Assembly (NCBI GenBank): GCA_038534295.1
Contig: JBCAXA010000001.1
Coordinates: forward strand, 930,001 to 994,000
Length of the DNA stretch: 64,000 bases
Reading direction: 5' to 3'
Origin: JBCAXA01 sp038534295
GTDB taxonomy: Bacteria > Pseudomonadota > Gammaproteobacteria > Steroidobacterales > Woeseiaceae
Shown: piece by piece, positions 8,944 to 17,246 of the stretch
Layout: every line of letters starts with the position of its first letter
Position numbering within the stretch: position 1 is the first letter of the stretch
The notes under the pieces: generated by a model
Database searches by the model: none
What the model was told of the DNA's origin: nothing
The model's input: the letters and a program-made list of their open reading frames with translations, nothing else
Made by a program: the position numbers and the translations under genes

Positions 8944-9393
8944 TTACGGAATTAGGCCGAGCTTGCGCGCTTGATTAACCGCCTGGGTGCGGCGGGCGAC
9001 GTTGAGTTTGCCAAAGACGCGCGACACATGCGTTTTAACGGTGTTGGGTGAGACTTTTAGCGAGCGCGCGATTTCTTTGTTCGACTGGCCGCTCGACAAA
9101 AGCTCGAGCACCGTAAGCTCGCGCTCGCTGATGCCGAGTTCGCGTTGCGCCGTGCCGTTGTGCTGGAAGCGGCGCCGCCAATCCGCTGAGCGCCACTGCG
9201 TACCCAGCCAGACACCGAGTATCAGGAAGCCGACCGCAATTAGGCTGATGTAGAGCTCGGCAGTGAATAAGCGCGAGACGTAGCGATATTCGAGCCACTG
9301 TAACGCGAACGCGGCAACCGCCAGCAACAACGCGTATCCGACCGTCGGCGCAAACCGTACGATCGATCGGGGTTGCTCGGTACTTCGCGCCAT
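8944..9393 (-). CDS. Membrane-tethered LuxR-type transcription regulator
   Basis: A 149-residue protein with two transmembrane helices (about residues 16-33 and 47-65) followed by a cytosolic LuxR/GerE helix-turn-helix (SERELTVLELLSSGQSNKEIA, then KVSPNTVKTHVSRVFGKLNV). There is no receiver or ligand-binding domain, so the membrane part itself probably carries the signal. It is followed by a DUF4199-like membrane gene and an inverted repeat that may be its operator. Short TM-HTH regulators of this plan are seen in Xanthomonadales and Bacteroidetes; the signal is unknown. Confidence 0.85.
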   Translation of the reverse strand: MARSTEQPRSIVRFAPTVGYALLLAVAAFALQWLEYRYVSRLFTAELYISLIAVGFLILGVWLGTQWRSADWRRRFQHNGTAQRELGISERELTVLELLSSGQSNKEIARSLKVSPNTVKTHVSRVFGKLNVARRTQAVNQARKLGLIP

Positions 9394-9422
9394 GGCCGCC
9401 TACCGCCAGAAATTTTCGCCTG

Positions 9423-10712
9423 CTATTGACTCTGCGCCATGAAATCGAGCGTCAGGTGGGTCAACAAGCCGACACCCGTCATGAGCGAGCCTTCATCGGC
9501 GTAGAACAGCGGCGAGTGATTCGACGGTGCTGTCGAAAGCTTTCGATCGGGTGGCGTAACGCCGAGGTATAAGAACAACCCTGGGACCTCGTTGGCGTAG
9601 TACGAAAAGTCTTCCGCGCCCATGACTAGCGGCGCCTCGAGCACGCGCTGTGCACCGGCTACGCGACGAACGGTCGGCAGCATCTGCTCGGTGAGCGCGG
9701 GGTCGTTAATCGTGACCGGGTAACCGAGGTCGACCGTCACCTCGGCCGTTGCGCCAGACGCTTCAGCGATTGTCGTCGCCATTGTCTTGAGGCTGGCGTG
9801 AATCGCGTCTTGATTGCCTTTATCGAAGTTGCGAATCGTTCCAATGAGTTCGACCTCGTCTGGAATGATGTTATTGCGCACGCCACCTTTGACGATGCCG
9901 AACGATAGGACCGCCGGTGCTTTCGCGATATCGGTCTGGCGGCTCACAATGGTTTGTGCCGAGGTAATGATCTGCCCGGCGACCACGATGGGGTCAACGC
10001 CCTGCCATGGCCGACTGCCATGGGTTTGCTTGCCGCGAACCACGATGCGAAAGGTATCGGCCGCTGCCATCGCAGGGCCGGCGCGATAGCCAATTACACC
10101 GGTCGGACCAGAGGAAAATACGTGGATGCCAAAAACGGCGTCAGGCTTGCGCGGCTCGAAGATGCCTTCTTTCAGCATCAGCTCGGCGCCGCCCTCCTCG
10201 CCATCCGGCGCGCCTTCCTCGGCCGGCTGGAAGATGAACAGCACCGAGCCTTCGAGCTCGTCACGCACCTCAGTCAGCGTGCGTGCTGCACCGAGCAACA
10301 TCGCCATGTGCAGATCGTGACCGCAGGCGTGCATAACGGGCACTTCCTCGCCGCGATACTCGCCCGTGGCTTTTGAGCGAAACGGTACATCGGTCATCTC
10401 GCGGACCGGCAAGCCATCCATGTCGGCACGCAGCGCGACGAGCGGTCCTGGCTTGCCGCCCTCGAGCAATGCCGTGATGCCGGTGTGGGCGATGCCGGTT
10501 TTCGGCTGGAGGCCCATCGCGCGCAGCTCGCTCGTGATGCGTTTGGCCGTATTGAATTCGCGGTTGCTGAGCTCTGGGTTTTCGTGAAAGTAACGTCGCC
10601 AATCGATGACCTGGCGTTCCAACGCCGGGTCGGCGAGCAACTCATCGACCGTCGCCGCCTGAGCGCAGGCCCCAATCAAAATCAATGCTGAGAACAAACC
10701 CAATCCGCGCAT
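9423..10712 (-). CDS. Exported M20-family amidohydrolase
   Basis: A 429-residue metallo-hydrolase of the M20D group (AmiA/hippurate hydrolase/IAA-amino acid hydrolase-like), which cleaves N-acyl amino acids. The metal-binding motifs are HACGHDLHMAMLLGAA, FQPAEEG and MGAEDFSYY, and the dimerisation domain is in the middle. The N-terminus is a signal peptide (LGLFSALILIGACAQA); IGAC could also act as a lipobox, making it a periplasmic lipoprotein. Downstream lies the LuxR-type gene, 29 bases away in the same direction, and upstream is the REP cluster. The substrate is not evident. Confidence 0.9.
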   Translation of the reverse strand: MRGLGLFSALILIGACAQAATVDELLADPALERQVIDWRRYFHENPELSNREFNTAKRITSELRAMGLQPKTGIAHTGITALLEGGKPGPLVALRADMDGLPVREMTDVPFRSKATGEYRGEEVPVMHACGHDLHMAMLLGAARTLTEVRDELEGSVLFIFQPAEEGAPDGEEGGAELMLKEGIFEPRKPDAVFGIHVFSSGPTGVIGYRAGPAMAAADTFRIVVRGKQTHGSRPWQGVDPIVVAGQIITSAQTIVSRQTDIAKAPAVLSFGIVKGGVRNNIIPDEVELIGTIRNFDKGNQDAIHASLKTMATTIAEASGATAEVTVDLGYPVTINDPALTEQMLPTVRRVAGAQRVLEAPLVMGAEDFSYYANEVPGLFLYLGVTPPDRKLSTAPSNHSPLFYADEGSLMTGVGLLTHLTLDFMAQSQ

Positions 10713-10831
10713 CGCCGACCCCCTTTATCAAAACTGCGCCCTCGAAAGCATCGTAACCCAATCGCGAGCCCACAGCGTCAAGCCACGTCACCCGGCCGTT
10801 GTTCGGCTCTGCAACCGCGGCGGGACGTCTC

Positions 10832-10857
10832 GTGGGAGCGGGCTTCAGCCCGCGATT
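10832..10857 (+). repeat. REP copy 1
   Basis: Variant head GTGGGAGCGGGCTTCAGCCC with a GCGGGCT/AGCCCGC hairpin. Its right flank resembles the flank of copy 6, down to a shared GGATCCGCGT. Confidence 0.8.
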
Positions 10858-10914
10858 TGAATTTGCCGGGGTGCGATACGGATCCGCGTCAGTCGTTAGA
10901 AACCCTCACCGACC

Positions 10915-10942
10915 ATCGCGCCCGGAAGGGCGCTCCTACATC
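10915..10942 (-). repeat. REP copy 2 (inverted)
   Basis: Reverse orientation; the hairpin is GCGCCC/GGGCGC rather than GCGGGC/GCCCGC, so both stem sides have changed together, as expected if the fold matters. Confidence 0.8.
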
Positions 10943-10988
10943 TGCGTTGAGCGCCCCAACATCGTCCGTCACGGCACCGCCGATCGGA

Positions 10989-11017
10989 GATGTAGGAGCG
11001 GGCTTCTGCCCGCGATT
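10989..11017 (+). repeat. REP copy 3
   Basis: Canonical head GATGTAGGAGCGGGCTTCTG with its GCGGGC/GCCCGC stem. It lies within a longer 62-base unit (10974-11035) that recurs around copy 6. Confidence 0.85.
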
Positions 11018-11060
11018 CGGATTCGCCGGCGTGCGGTCGTCGCCTGTGCGCGCACCGACC

Positions 11061-11088
11061 ATCGCGCCCGGAAGGGCGCTCCTACATC
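11061..11088 (-). repeat. REP copy 4 (inverted)
   Basis: Identical in its core to copy 2, including the GCGCCC/GGGCGC stem, and with the same left flank GACC and right flank TGCGTTGA. Confidence 0.85.
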
Positions 11089-11123
11089 TGCGTTGACCGC
11101 CCAACATCATCGGTTACTGTCGC

Positions 11124-11151
11124 GCCGACCGAAAACGGCCGCTCCTACATC
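11124..11151 (-). repeat. REP copy 5 (inverted, divergent)
   Basis: Shares GGCCGCTCCTACATC but has a third stem version (GCCG...CGGC around GACCGAAAA). It is the most divergent copy. Confidence 0.7.
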
Positions 11152-11197
11152 TGTGTTGGCCGCGCCAACATTGTCGGTTACCGCACCGCCGATCGGA

Positions 11198-11227
11198 GAT
11201 GTAGGAGCGGGCTTCTGCCCGCGATTT
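11198..11227 (+). repeat. REP copy 6
   Basis: Same core as copy 3. The surrounding 62 bases (11183-11244) match 10974-11035 with two differences, and the unit ends about 30 bases before the helicase stop codon. Confidence 0.85.
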
Positions 11228-11272
11228 GAATTCGCCGGCGTGCGATATGGATCCGCGTTCGAAGCTCGGCGC

Positions 11273-13363
11273 TTACCACATCGATCGCAGCGATCGCGCA
11301 ACGTCGACCCGCACGTCGGTCGGCCGGGCGGTGGCGCCCTCGGCGACGGGTGGCGCGAAGAAAGTCTCATCGAGCGTCGCCGCCACGGTATGCGTCAAAA
11401 ACCGGCTCTGCGCGCCATAAACATGGCGATCGCCATAGCGCGGCTGCTGTACGACGGGAAACTTCAGCGGCGCCATTAAATGCAGCCGATTGCGCGCGCG
11501 AGTAACGGCGACATAGAGCAGCCGGCGCTCTTCTTCGAGCTCGTCCGGTTTACCGGCCGCAAACTCATTCGGAAAGTTGCCGTCCGTGACGTTCAAAACG
11601 AATACGTTGTCCCACTCCTGGCCTTTCGCCGAATGCACCGTCGACAAAATCAGGTAATCCTCGTCGAGATGTGGATCGGCGGCGAGATCGCCGCTCGCTT
11701 GGGGCGGATCCAGCGTCAATTCGGTAAGGAACCGTTCGCGCGTCGGGAAACGCGCAGCGATTTGCTCGAGCTGTTCGAGATCGGCGTTGCGCTGCTCATT
11801 AGCTTCGTACAGCCGCTCGAGCAGCGGCTTGTACCACAATCGCACTCGCCGCACGTCGTGCTGCCAAGGCGTCTCCGGACTCGCCGGCGCCGCCAGCGCT
11901 GCCATCAATTCGGCAAAGCTAGGCCACAGCTCAGCCGCCGCCTTCGGCGCCGAGAACTTACCGAGCCTTGTCAGCCGGCCATCGTTGGCACCGAGATACG
12001 TCAGACAACGGCGCGCGTTTGCCGGCCCCATGCCGGGCAGAAGCTTGAGTGTTCGCAACGCGGCAATTTCGTTTTTCGGGTTGTCGGCCCATTTCAGAAT
12101 CGACAGCAGATCTTTGACGTGCGCCGCTTCCAGAAACTTCAAGCCACCGTATTTGACGAACGGGATGTTCCGTCGCGTTAGCTCGATCTCCAGACGATCG
12201 CTGTGATGAGCGCTTCGAAACAGCACCGCCTGCTTTCGCAGCGGCGTGTGCTGCTCACGCGCATCGAGGATCTGCTCGACAACGTAGTCGACCTCCGCGT
12301 CGGTATCCTCCACGCGTACGTAGTTCGGCTTAACGCGCCCGTCGCGCAGCGAGTACAGGTCTTTCTGGTACTGCTGACTGGACTCGTTGATCACGGCGTT
12401 CGCGCAATCGAGCACCGGCTGGGTCGACCGGTAGTTGCGTCGCAGCGAGACGATCCGCGCCGACGGCACAAACAAATCGGGAAATCGCAAGATGTTCTCG
12501 ACCGCCGCGCCGCGAAACGCATAAATCGACTGCGCATCGTCACCGACTACGGTCACGCCGGCCCCGTCGGGCTTTAAGGCGAGCAGGACATCGGCCTGCA
12601 GTGCATTCGTGTCCTGGTATTCATCGACCAGCACGTGATCAAAACCGGCGGCGATGTCGGCCGCGAGCTCCGGCTCGCGACACAAGTGAAACCAGTAGAG
12701 CAGCAAGTCGTCGTAATCGAGCACCTGCAGCTCGAGCTTGCGTTCGACGTAGCTGCGGAACAGATCGGTGAGCGCCAGTTCGTGTTCGACGCACCAAGGG
12801 AAGCTGCGCTGTAGCACATCCGCCAGCGGCTGCTGGGTATTTACACGCGCGGAATAGATCGCAAGGCAGACGTCCTTGCGCGGAAAACGCCGCTCGGTTT
12901 GGGCGAAGCCCTTTTCCTGTCGCACGAGATCGATCAGATCGGCCGCGTCGCCGCGATCGAGCACCGAGAATTCGGGCGACAATCCGAGGTTGCCGGCGTA
13001 GCGACGCAGCAGTCGGTTGGCGATGCTGTGAAACGTGCCGGCCCACGGGAAACGCACTCGCGCCGAACGGTCCGCATTACGCAACGTCGCCGCCACGAGG
13101 TCGGTCGCACGCCGCGTCATTTCCGCAGCTGCCCGCCGGGTGAATGTCAGCAACAAAATGCGCTCCGGCGCGACGCCGTTCAGCACGAGGTGCGCCACGC
13201 GGTGCGCCAGTGTCGTGGTTTTGCCGGTTCCCGCGCCGGCAATGACCAGCAGCGGCCCGGCGCTAACGCCGCCGTCTGGCTCGAGCGTGCCGTGAGTCGC
13301 TGCATCGCGTTGCTCGTCGTTCAGCGTCGAAGCGGGCGACGCTGCGGGTTCGACATTGGCCAC
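11273..13363 (-). CDS. UvrD/Rep-type superfamily 1 DNA helicase
   Basis: A 696-residue ATP-dependent 3'-5' DNA helicase. Motifs in order: Q-motif LNDEQRDAATHG (14-25), Walker A IAGAGTGKTTTLAHR (41-55), motif Ia LLTFTRRAA, Walker B VDEYQDTN, motif III VVGDDAQSIYAFRGA, motif IV LRRNYRS, motif V STVHSAKGQEWDNVFV and motif VI EERRLLYVAVTRAR. It is slightly shorter than UvrD or Rep (about 670-720 residues in the family) and ends soon after motif VI, without the long UvrD tail. It belongs to the UvrD/PcrA/Rep group; which cellular role it has cannot be told from sequence. The REP cluster is downstream. Confidence 0.92.
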   Translation of the reverse strand: MANVEPAASPASTLNDEQRDAATHGTLEPDGGVSAGPLLVIAGAGTGKTTTLAHRVAHLVLNGVAPERILLLTFTRRAAAEMTRRATDLVAATLRNADRSARVRFPWAGTFHSIANRLLRRYAGNLGLSPEFSVLDRGDAADLIDLVRQEKGFAQTERRFPRKDVCLAIYSARVNTQQPLADVLQRSFPWCVEHELALTDLFRSYVERKLELQVLDYDDLLLYWFHLCREPELAADIAAGFDHVLVDEYQDTNALQADVLLALKPDGAGVTVVGDDAQSIYAFRGAAVENILRFPDLFVPSARIVSLRRNYRSTQPVLDCANAVINESSQQYQKDLYSLRDGRVKPNYVRVEDTDAEVDYVVEQILDAREQHTPLRKQAVLFRSAHHSDRLEIELTRRNIPFVKYGGLKFLEAAHVKDLLSILKWADNPKNEIAALRTLKLLPGMGPANARRCLTYLGANDGRLTRLGKFSAPKAAAELWPSFAELMAALAAPASPETPWQHDVRRVRLWYKPLLERLYEANEQRNADLEQLEQIAARFPTRERFLTELTLDPPQASGDLAADPHLDEDYLILSTVHSAKGQEWDNVFVLNVTDGNFPNEFAAGKPDELEEERRLLYVAVTRARNRLHLMAPLKFPVVQQPRYGDRHVYGAQSRFLTHTVAATLDETFFAPPVAEGATARPTDVRVDVARSLRSMW

Positions 13364-13426
13364 CGGTATGCCCCAGAACTGCGGAAATATACAGTAATGG
13401 ACAAATACCCAGGTGTCGAGACTGTG

Positions 13427-14317
13427 TCAGTCCGGCGCGGCATCCCAGTAGTGGCGCACCAAACGGGCGAGCTCCGCTGGCCGCTCCATATGCAGGTTGT
13501 GCCCGGTATCGACCATCGATTCGACTGCTACACAGCGCTCGCCGAGGGCCGCCGCGAAATCCCGGCAGCCGGCGTCGAGGCCGGGCATCGCCTCCGGCTC
13601 GGCCCGAATCACGACGGTCGGTGCGCGTGTCGCCTGCCAGCACGCGCGTGCTTCGGCGCGGCGATAAAGGACCGGATTGGGTCGGCGATGCGCGGGCGAT
13701 TGGCGCAGGCGCCAACGACCGGTGTCCGGGTCGCGCTTACCCCACTGCTCGGCGATGTAGAGCGCACGGTCGGCTGCCAGCGTCGGCGAGCGCCGCTGGA
13801 CGCGCGCCGCGAGCGCTGCCGCGTCGGGATAGTCGGGATCACCGGGTGTGCTCAGCAAACTGTCGAGCCAGGCTGCATAGCGCTGCGGTGCGTCGTTAGG
13901 GTCGGAATCCGGTAAACCGAAGCCCTCGACATTGAACACCCGAGCGACCCGCGCGGGACGCATGCCGGCGTAGAGAGACGCAATGTTGCCGCCCATGCTG
14001 TGGCCCAGCAGATTCACCGGTGCATCTCCGCAATACCGGGTAAGCAACGCTTCGAGATCGACAAAGTAATTCGGGAAGTAATAGCTCGACTCGCGGCTGA
14101 CCGAGTCACCGAAGCCGCGCCAATCGGGCGCGATAACGGTGAAGTCCTCGCCGATCACGTCGGCGAAGAATTGAAAGCTGGCGCCGACATCGCCCCAGCC
14201 GTGCAGCGCGAAAAGGCTGTGCTTGCCGCTGCCGGCCCAGACACGGACACTGATGTCGACCGAGCCAACGCGCTCGATATCGACCCGGGGAGACCGCTCG
14301 GGCTGGTAGGCTTGCAT
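13427..14317 (-). CDS. Alpha/beta hydrolase
   Basis: A 296-residue alpha/beta-hydrolase fold protein. The oxyanion region is FALHGWGDVG (about 38-47), the strand-6 signature is VIAPDWRGFGDS, the nucleophile elbow is LLGHSMGGNIA (serine near 105) and the catalytic histidine is in MVDTGHNLHMERP near the C-terminus. There is no signal peptide. Such proteins hydrolyse esters, epoxides or lactones; the substrate is not indicated. It is divergent from the SDR-nitroreductase pair with about 50 bases between the starts. Confidence 0.88.
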   Translation of the reverse strand: MQAYQPERSPRVDIERVGSVDISVRVWAGSGKHSLFALHGWGDVGASFQFFADVIGEDFTVIAPDWRGFGDSVSRESSYYFPNYFVDLEALLTRYCGDAPVNLLGHSMGGNIASLYAGMRPARVARVFNVEGFGLPDSDPNDAPQRYAAWLDSLLSTPGDPDYPDAAALAARVQRRSPTLAADRALYIAEQWGKRDPDTGRWRLRQSPAHRRPNPVLYRRAEARACWQATRAPTVVIRAEPEAMPGLDAGCRDFAAALGERCVAVESMVDTGHNLHMERPAELARLVRHYWDAAPD

Positions 14318-14370
14318 CCGCAGAGTATAGGAGGAGTGGCGCGGCCGCGCGGGCCACGCTGAACAAATTC

Positions 14371-15141
14371 GTGGAAAGACTCAAAGACAAGGTGGCGCTG
14401 GTAACCGGCGCCGCTCAAGGGCTTGGCGCGGCCATAACTCGGCGCCTCGCGCTCGAGGGCGCTGACGTGATCGCAACGGACCTACAGCTCGACGCCGTTC
14501 AACAGTTGGCGGCCGAGCTCGCACCGGCAAGCGGCCGACAGGTGACGGCGCTCGAACATGACGTCGCCGACCTCGATGCCTGGCAGACTGTCATGGACGT
14601 GCTCCGAGAGCAGCACGGCAAACTCGACATCCTGGTCAACAACGCCGGTATCGGCTCGATCGGCAACGTCGTGGAAGAAACGCCGGAGAGCTGGCGCAAA
14701 GTACACGCTGTCGACGTCGACAGCGTGTTTTTCGGCTGCAAGCTCGCCATTCCGCTGATGGAGCAATCCGGTCCCGGCAGCATCATTAACGTGTCATCGA
14801 TTTCCGGCGTAATCGCGGGCCACAACATGGCGGCGTACAACTCGGCCAAGGCAGCGGTAACGCACCTGTCGAAGTCGATCGCTCTGCACTGCGCTCGGAG
14901 CGGCAGCGGCATTCGCTGCAACTCGATCCATCCGGCGTTTATCGACACGCCGATTCTCGACGGCATGGGACGCGGTGCGCCGCGCGAAGTCGTGATCGAC
15001 AAGCTGTCGCGGCAGATTCCGCTCGGTCGCGTCGGTCAGCCCGACGACGTCGCGTGGGCCGTCGTGTATCTCGCGTCGGACGAATCGGCATTCGTTACCG
15101 GTACTGAACTGCGGATCGATGGAGGGATCAGTGCCCAATAG
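14371..15141 (+). CDS. Short-chain dehydrogenase/reductase
   Basis: A 256-residue NAD(P)-dependent classical SDR. The cofactor loop is VTGAAQGLGAAI (12-23), followed by the NNAGIGS motif, the catalytic serine in NVSSISG and YNSAKAA with catalytic Tyr and Lys; the C-terminus FVTGTELRIDGG is typical. The 3-alpha(or 20-beta)-hydroxysteroid dehydrogenase-like group fits best (ITRRLALEGADVIATD, IHPAFIDTPIL). The start is GTG 14371, with no obvious ribosome site. The stop codon overlaps the start of the following nitroreductase gene, so the two are co-translated. Confidence 0.9.
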   Translation: MERLKDKVALVTGAAQGLGAAITRRLALEGADVIATDLQLDAVQQLAAELAPASGRQVTALEHDVADLDAWQTVMDVLREQHGKLDILVNNAGIGSIGNVVEETPESWRKVHAVDVDSVFFGCKLAIPLMEQSGPGSIINVSSISGVIAGHNMAAYNSAKAAVTHLSKSIALHCARSGSGIRCNSIHPAFIDTPILDGMGRGAPREVVIDKLSRQIPLGRVGQPDDVAWAVVYLASDESAFVTGTELRIDGGISAQ

Positions 15142-15814
15142 CACCATGTCGGTCGACGAGGCCATTTTGCATCGGCGCTCGATTCGCGCCTTCACCGCCC
15201 AGCCGGTGACCAATGAGGAAATCCGCTCGATTCTCGACGTAGCGCGGTACGCGCCATCGGGCGGTAATCTGCAGCCCTGGCACGTTGACGTCATCAACGG
15301 TGCCGCCATGCAGCGCTTTCGCGAGCTGATGCTCGGTAAGGTCGAAAAAGCGCCGATGGGCGAGCCAGCCGAGTACAACGTTTACCCGCCCGACCTGAAA
15401 CAGCCGTATCGGGCGCGACGCTCGCGGGTCGGCGCGATGATGTACGAACTCATCGGCGTCGCACGCGACGATCGGCCGGGCAAACTACGCCACTACGCGC
15501 GCAATTACCGTTTTTTCGATGCACCGGCGGCAATGTTCTTCAGCATCGATCGCACGATGGAGGTCGGCCAATGGTCCGATCTCGGGATGTTTATTCAGAG
15601 CGTCATGCTGCTCGCCGAGAGCCGCGGTCTTGCAACGTGCGCGCAAGAATCATGGGCAGCGTGGCACGAAACGGTGCAGTCGTTTTGTGAGATTCCGCCC
15701 GAGCGAATGCTGTTCTGCGGCCTAGCGATCGGGTACGCCGATGACGACGCACCGGTCAACGCGCTGCGTACTGAGCGCGCCGATGTGGACGACTTCACTC
15801 GCTGGGTAGATTGA
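15131..15814 (+). CDS. Nitroreductase family flavoprotein
   Basis: A 227-residue FMN-dependent oxidoreductase of the nitroreductase family. Visible are the N-terminal FMN-binding RRSIRAFTAQPV, the ARYAPSGGNLQPWHV segment and a C-terminal FCGLAIGYADDDAPVN, close to the family consensus G-x-P-IGY-x-D. I start at GTG 15131, five bases after a GGAGG site inside the end of the SDR gene; an ATG at 15119 and another at 15146 are alternatives. The overlap with the SDR gene suggests the two enzymes act on the same compound. Confidence 0.88.
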   Translation: MPNSTMSVDEAILHRRSIRAFTAQPVTNEEIRSILDVARYAPSGGNLQPWHVDVINGAAMQRFRELMLGKVEKAPMGEPAEYNVYPPDLKQPYRARRSRVGAMMYELIGVARDDRPGKLRHYARNYRFFDAPAAMFFSIDRTMEVGQWSDLGMFIQSVMLLAESRGLATCAQESWAAWHETVQSFCEIPPERMLFCGLAIGYADDDAPVNALRTERADVDDFTRWVD

Positions 15815-16520
15815 TTGGGTCGTCGGCCGGGTCGACCTCGACCTGCGGATCTTCCGGCACCACGGTCAGCGTACCGAACGCTGTCGGCGGCCCGCCGACG
15901 GCATGCAGCGAGAATTCGGTCACGGCCAGCGTCTCTTTCGCGAGCCCGGTGCGGCCGGCGAACAAGCCGCTCGCCCCAACCATCACGGCTTCGAACGTGC
16001 CGGTCGGGCCAATGGTCGAGTCGCTTTCGTAGCGCCCCTGCCAGTTGCCGTTGCCAAATGCCGCGGGCAGTAGCACCGCGCGCAGGAACGGCCAGTAGTT
16101 TTCTTGCGACTCGATGAAAAACCCGCCGGCGCCTGGAATCAAGATCTGCCAGGCTCCGTTGACGTGCGCGCGTGCTGGCAGCAGCGCGGTGTCTTCGGCC
16201 AGCGCAAAGTGTTTGATACCGAGCGCGACCGGTTCGCCGCGGCGGTTTTTGAGGGCATGAACACTGACGTGCGCACCGCGTTGCGACGGGAAAAACAGCG
16301 CATCTTGCGATGCCGGGTTACGCGGCAACTTTTCAAGACCGCTGTTCACGTAGTAGATCGACCCGGAAATCGGCGAATCGTACTCGAGCACCAATGTGCG
16401 CTCGTCGACGTCGATCGGTACGTCGATGGCACCGCGGTCGAGCGGGTTGTACCAAATTACCGCCCAGACGATTGCGAGACCGATCACGACGCCGAGGAGG
16501 AACACGAGGAGGTTCTTCAT
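15795..16520 (-). CDS. Membrane-anchored protein of unknown function
   Basis: A 241-residue protein with an N-terminal transmembrane anchor (residues 3-24, LLVFLLGVVIGLAIVWAVIW) and a large periplasmic, beta-rich domain with segments such as RTLVLEYDSPISGSIYYV and GRYESDSTIGPTGTFEAVMVG. Its start overlaps the stop of the gene before it (ATGA at 16517-16520), so translation is coupled. Its 3' end overlaps the convergent nitroreductase by 20 bases. No catalytic motif is visible and I do not recognise the family. Confidence 0.7.
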   Translation of the reverse strand: MKNLLVFLLGVVIGLAIVWAVIWYNPLDRGAIDVPIDVDERTLVLEYDSPISGSIYYVNSGLEKLPRNPASQDALFFPSQRGAHVSVHALKNRRGEPVALGIKHFALAEDTALLPARAHVNGAWQILIPGAGGFFIESQENYWPFLRAVLLPAAFGNGNWQGRYESDSTIGPTGTFEAVMVGASGLFAGRTGLAKETLAVTEFSLHAVGGPPTAFGTLTVVPEDPQVEVDPADDPINLPSE

Positions 16521-17062
16521 TGTTGCTCGGCCTTGATCGACGTATCGAAACGAAGTCGCACGCCGTTGTCGTCACTGACGGTGCGAAGCTCGTACGTGCC
16601 GCGCTGACCAGAAAGTGTTTCGGTGCCGCCGACCACTCGACCGACACCGATGCGTTGGCCGGCTTCGTTGGCCTGAACGCCGGTCTGCGTCAGGAACAGC
16701 GCGCCACGTGAGGGCATGTACAACACCCATTCGTCGCGGGCCGTGTTGAGGTCGGTCAGCAAACTCGCGAGTCCGACGACGCGATCGCGCGCATCGCGCA
16801 GCTGAAATACGCCAGCCCTGATCGTTGCGAGCCGCGCACCCTCGATGTAGCGGCCAAGCGGCACAACCGCCTCGGCCGGGACGCCAGCACCAACATTTAG
16901 CAACCGGTCGTCCGGGAGGACGATCTGGAATGCCTCGGCGCGCCCGCCCTCGCCGACGCGGCTCAGAGAGGCGATATAGTCGTGGCTGATCGGCCGGATT
17001 AGCGCTGCTGCAGCCCCGCCGCCCAGCAATCCCACCAACAGCCCCGCAATCAATAAACGCAC
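16517..17062 (-). CDS. Membrane-anchored protein of unknown function
   Basis: A 181-residue protein with a glycine-rich N-terminal hydrophobic segment (RLLIAGLLVGLLGGGAAAALI) and a periplasmic part predicted from alternating strands (RAEAFQIVLPDDRLL, DEWVLYMPSRGALFLTQTG, GTYELRTVSDDNGVRLRF). It starts at GTG 17062. It forms a coupled pair with the gene after it. The two share a plan (N-terminal anchor plus beta domain) and phrases like EWVLYMPSRGALFL versus DALFFPSQRGAHV, so they may be distant paralogues or partners. Confidence 0.65.
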   Translation of the reverse strand: MRLLIAGLLVGLLGGGAAAALIRPISHDYIASLSRVGEGGRAEAFQIVLPDDRLLNVGAGVPAEAVVPLGRYIEGARLATIRAGVFQLRDARDRVVGLASLLTDLNTARDEWVLYMPSRGALFLTQTGVQANEAGQRIGVGRVVGGTETLSGQRGTYELRTVSDDNGVRLRFDTSIKAEQQ

Positions 17063-17246
17063 GATATGTCAGGAAATCCTTTGTCGACCGGTCCACATTA
17101 TGGTAGCTCGTCGGGAACACCGCGACGGGTAGTCAATCAAAGTGTGACGAAGGTCCGAATCAGCCCGGCCCCATGGGTATGCTTGTTCGGAGAACGTCCG
17201 TCTGTCGGCTTGGGCACCGGCGACGTCCGACGAGCGAGGTAACCCG

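Larger units (their letters stand above)
10713..11272. repeat. Intergenic cluster of six REP elements
   Basis: This 560-base gap holds no convincing gene. It contains six copies of a palindromic element with core TGTAGGAGCGGGCTTCTGCC and its variants, in both orientations (+,-,+,-,-,+). This is the head sequence familiar from REP elements of Pseudomonas, Stenotrophomonas and Xanthomonas. Spacer sequences between copies also repeat, so the cluster seems to have grown by duplicating composite units. No RAYT (REP-associated tyrosine transposase) gene is in the window. Confidence 0.9.

Noticed and set aside
10832..11227. Possible CRISPR array
   Set aside because: The repeats are palindromic, in both orientations, irregularly spaced, and the spacers themselves repeat; REP elements fit better.
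10799..11479. Open frame of 226 codons across the repeat region
   Set aside because: It is made almost entirely of translated REP copies and then runs antisense into the helicase gene.
12899..13915. Open frame of 338 codons on the plus strand
   Set aside because: It spans parts of two genuine minus-strand genes (helicase and alpha/beta hydrolase) and shows no domain.
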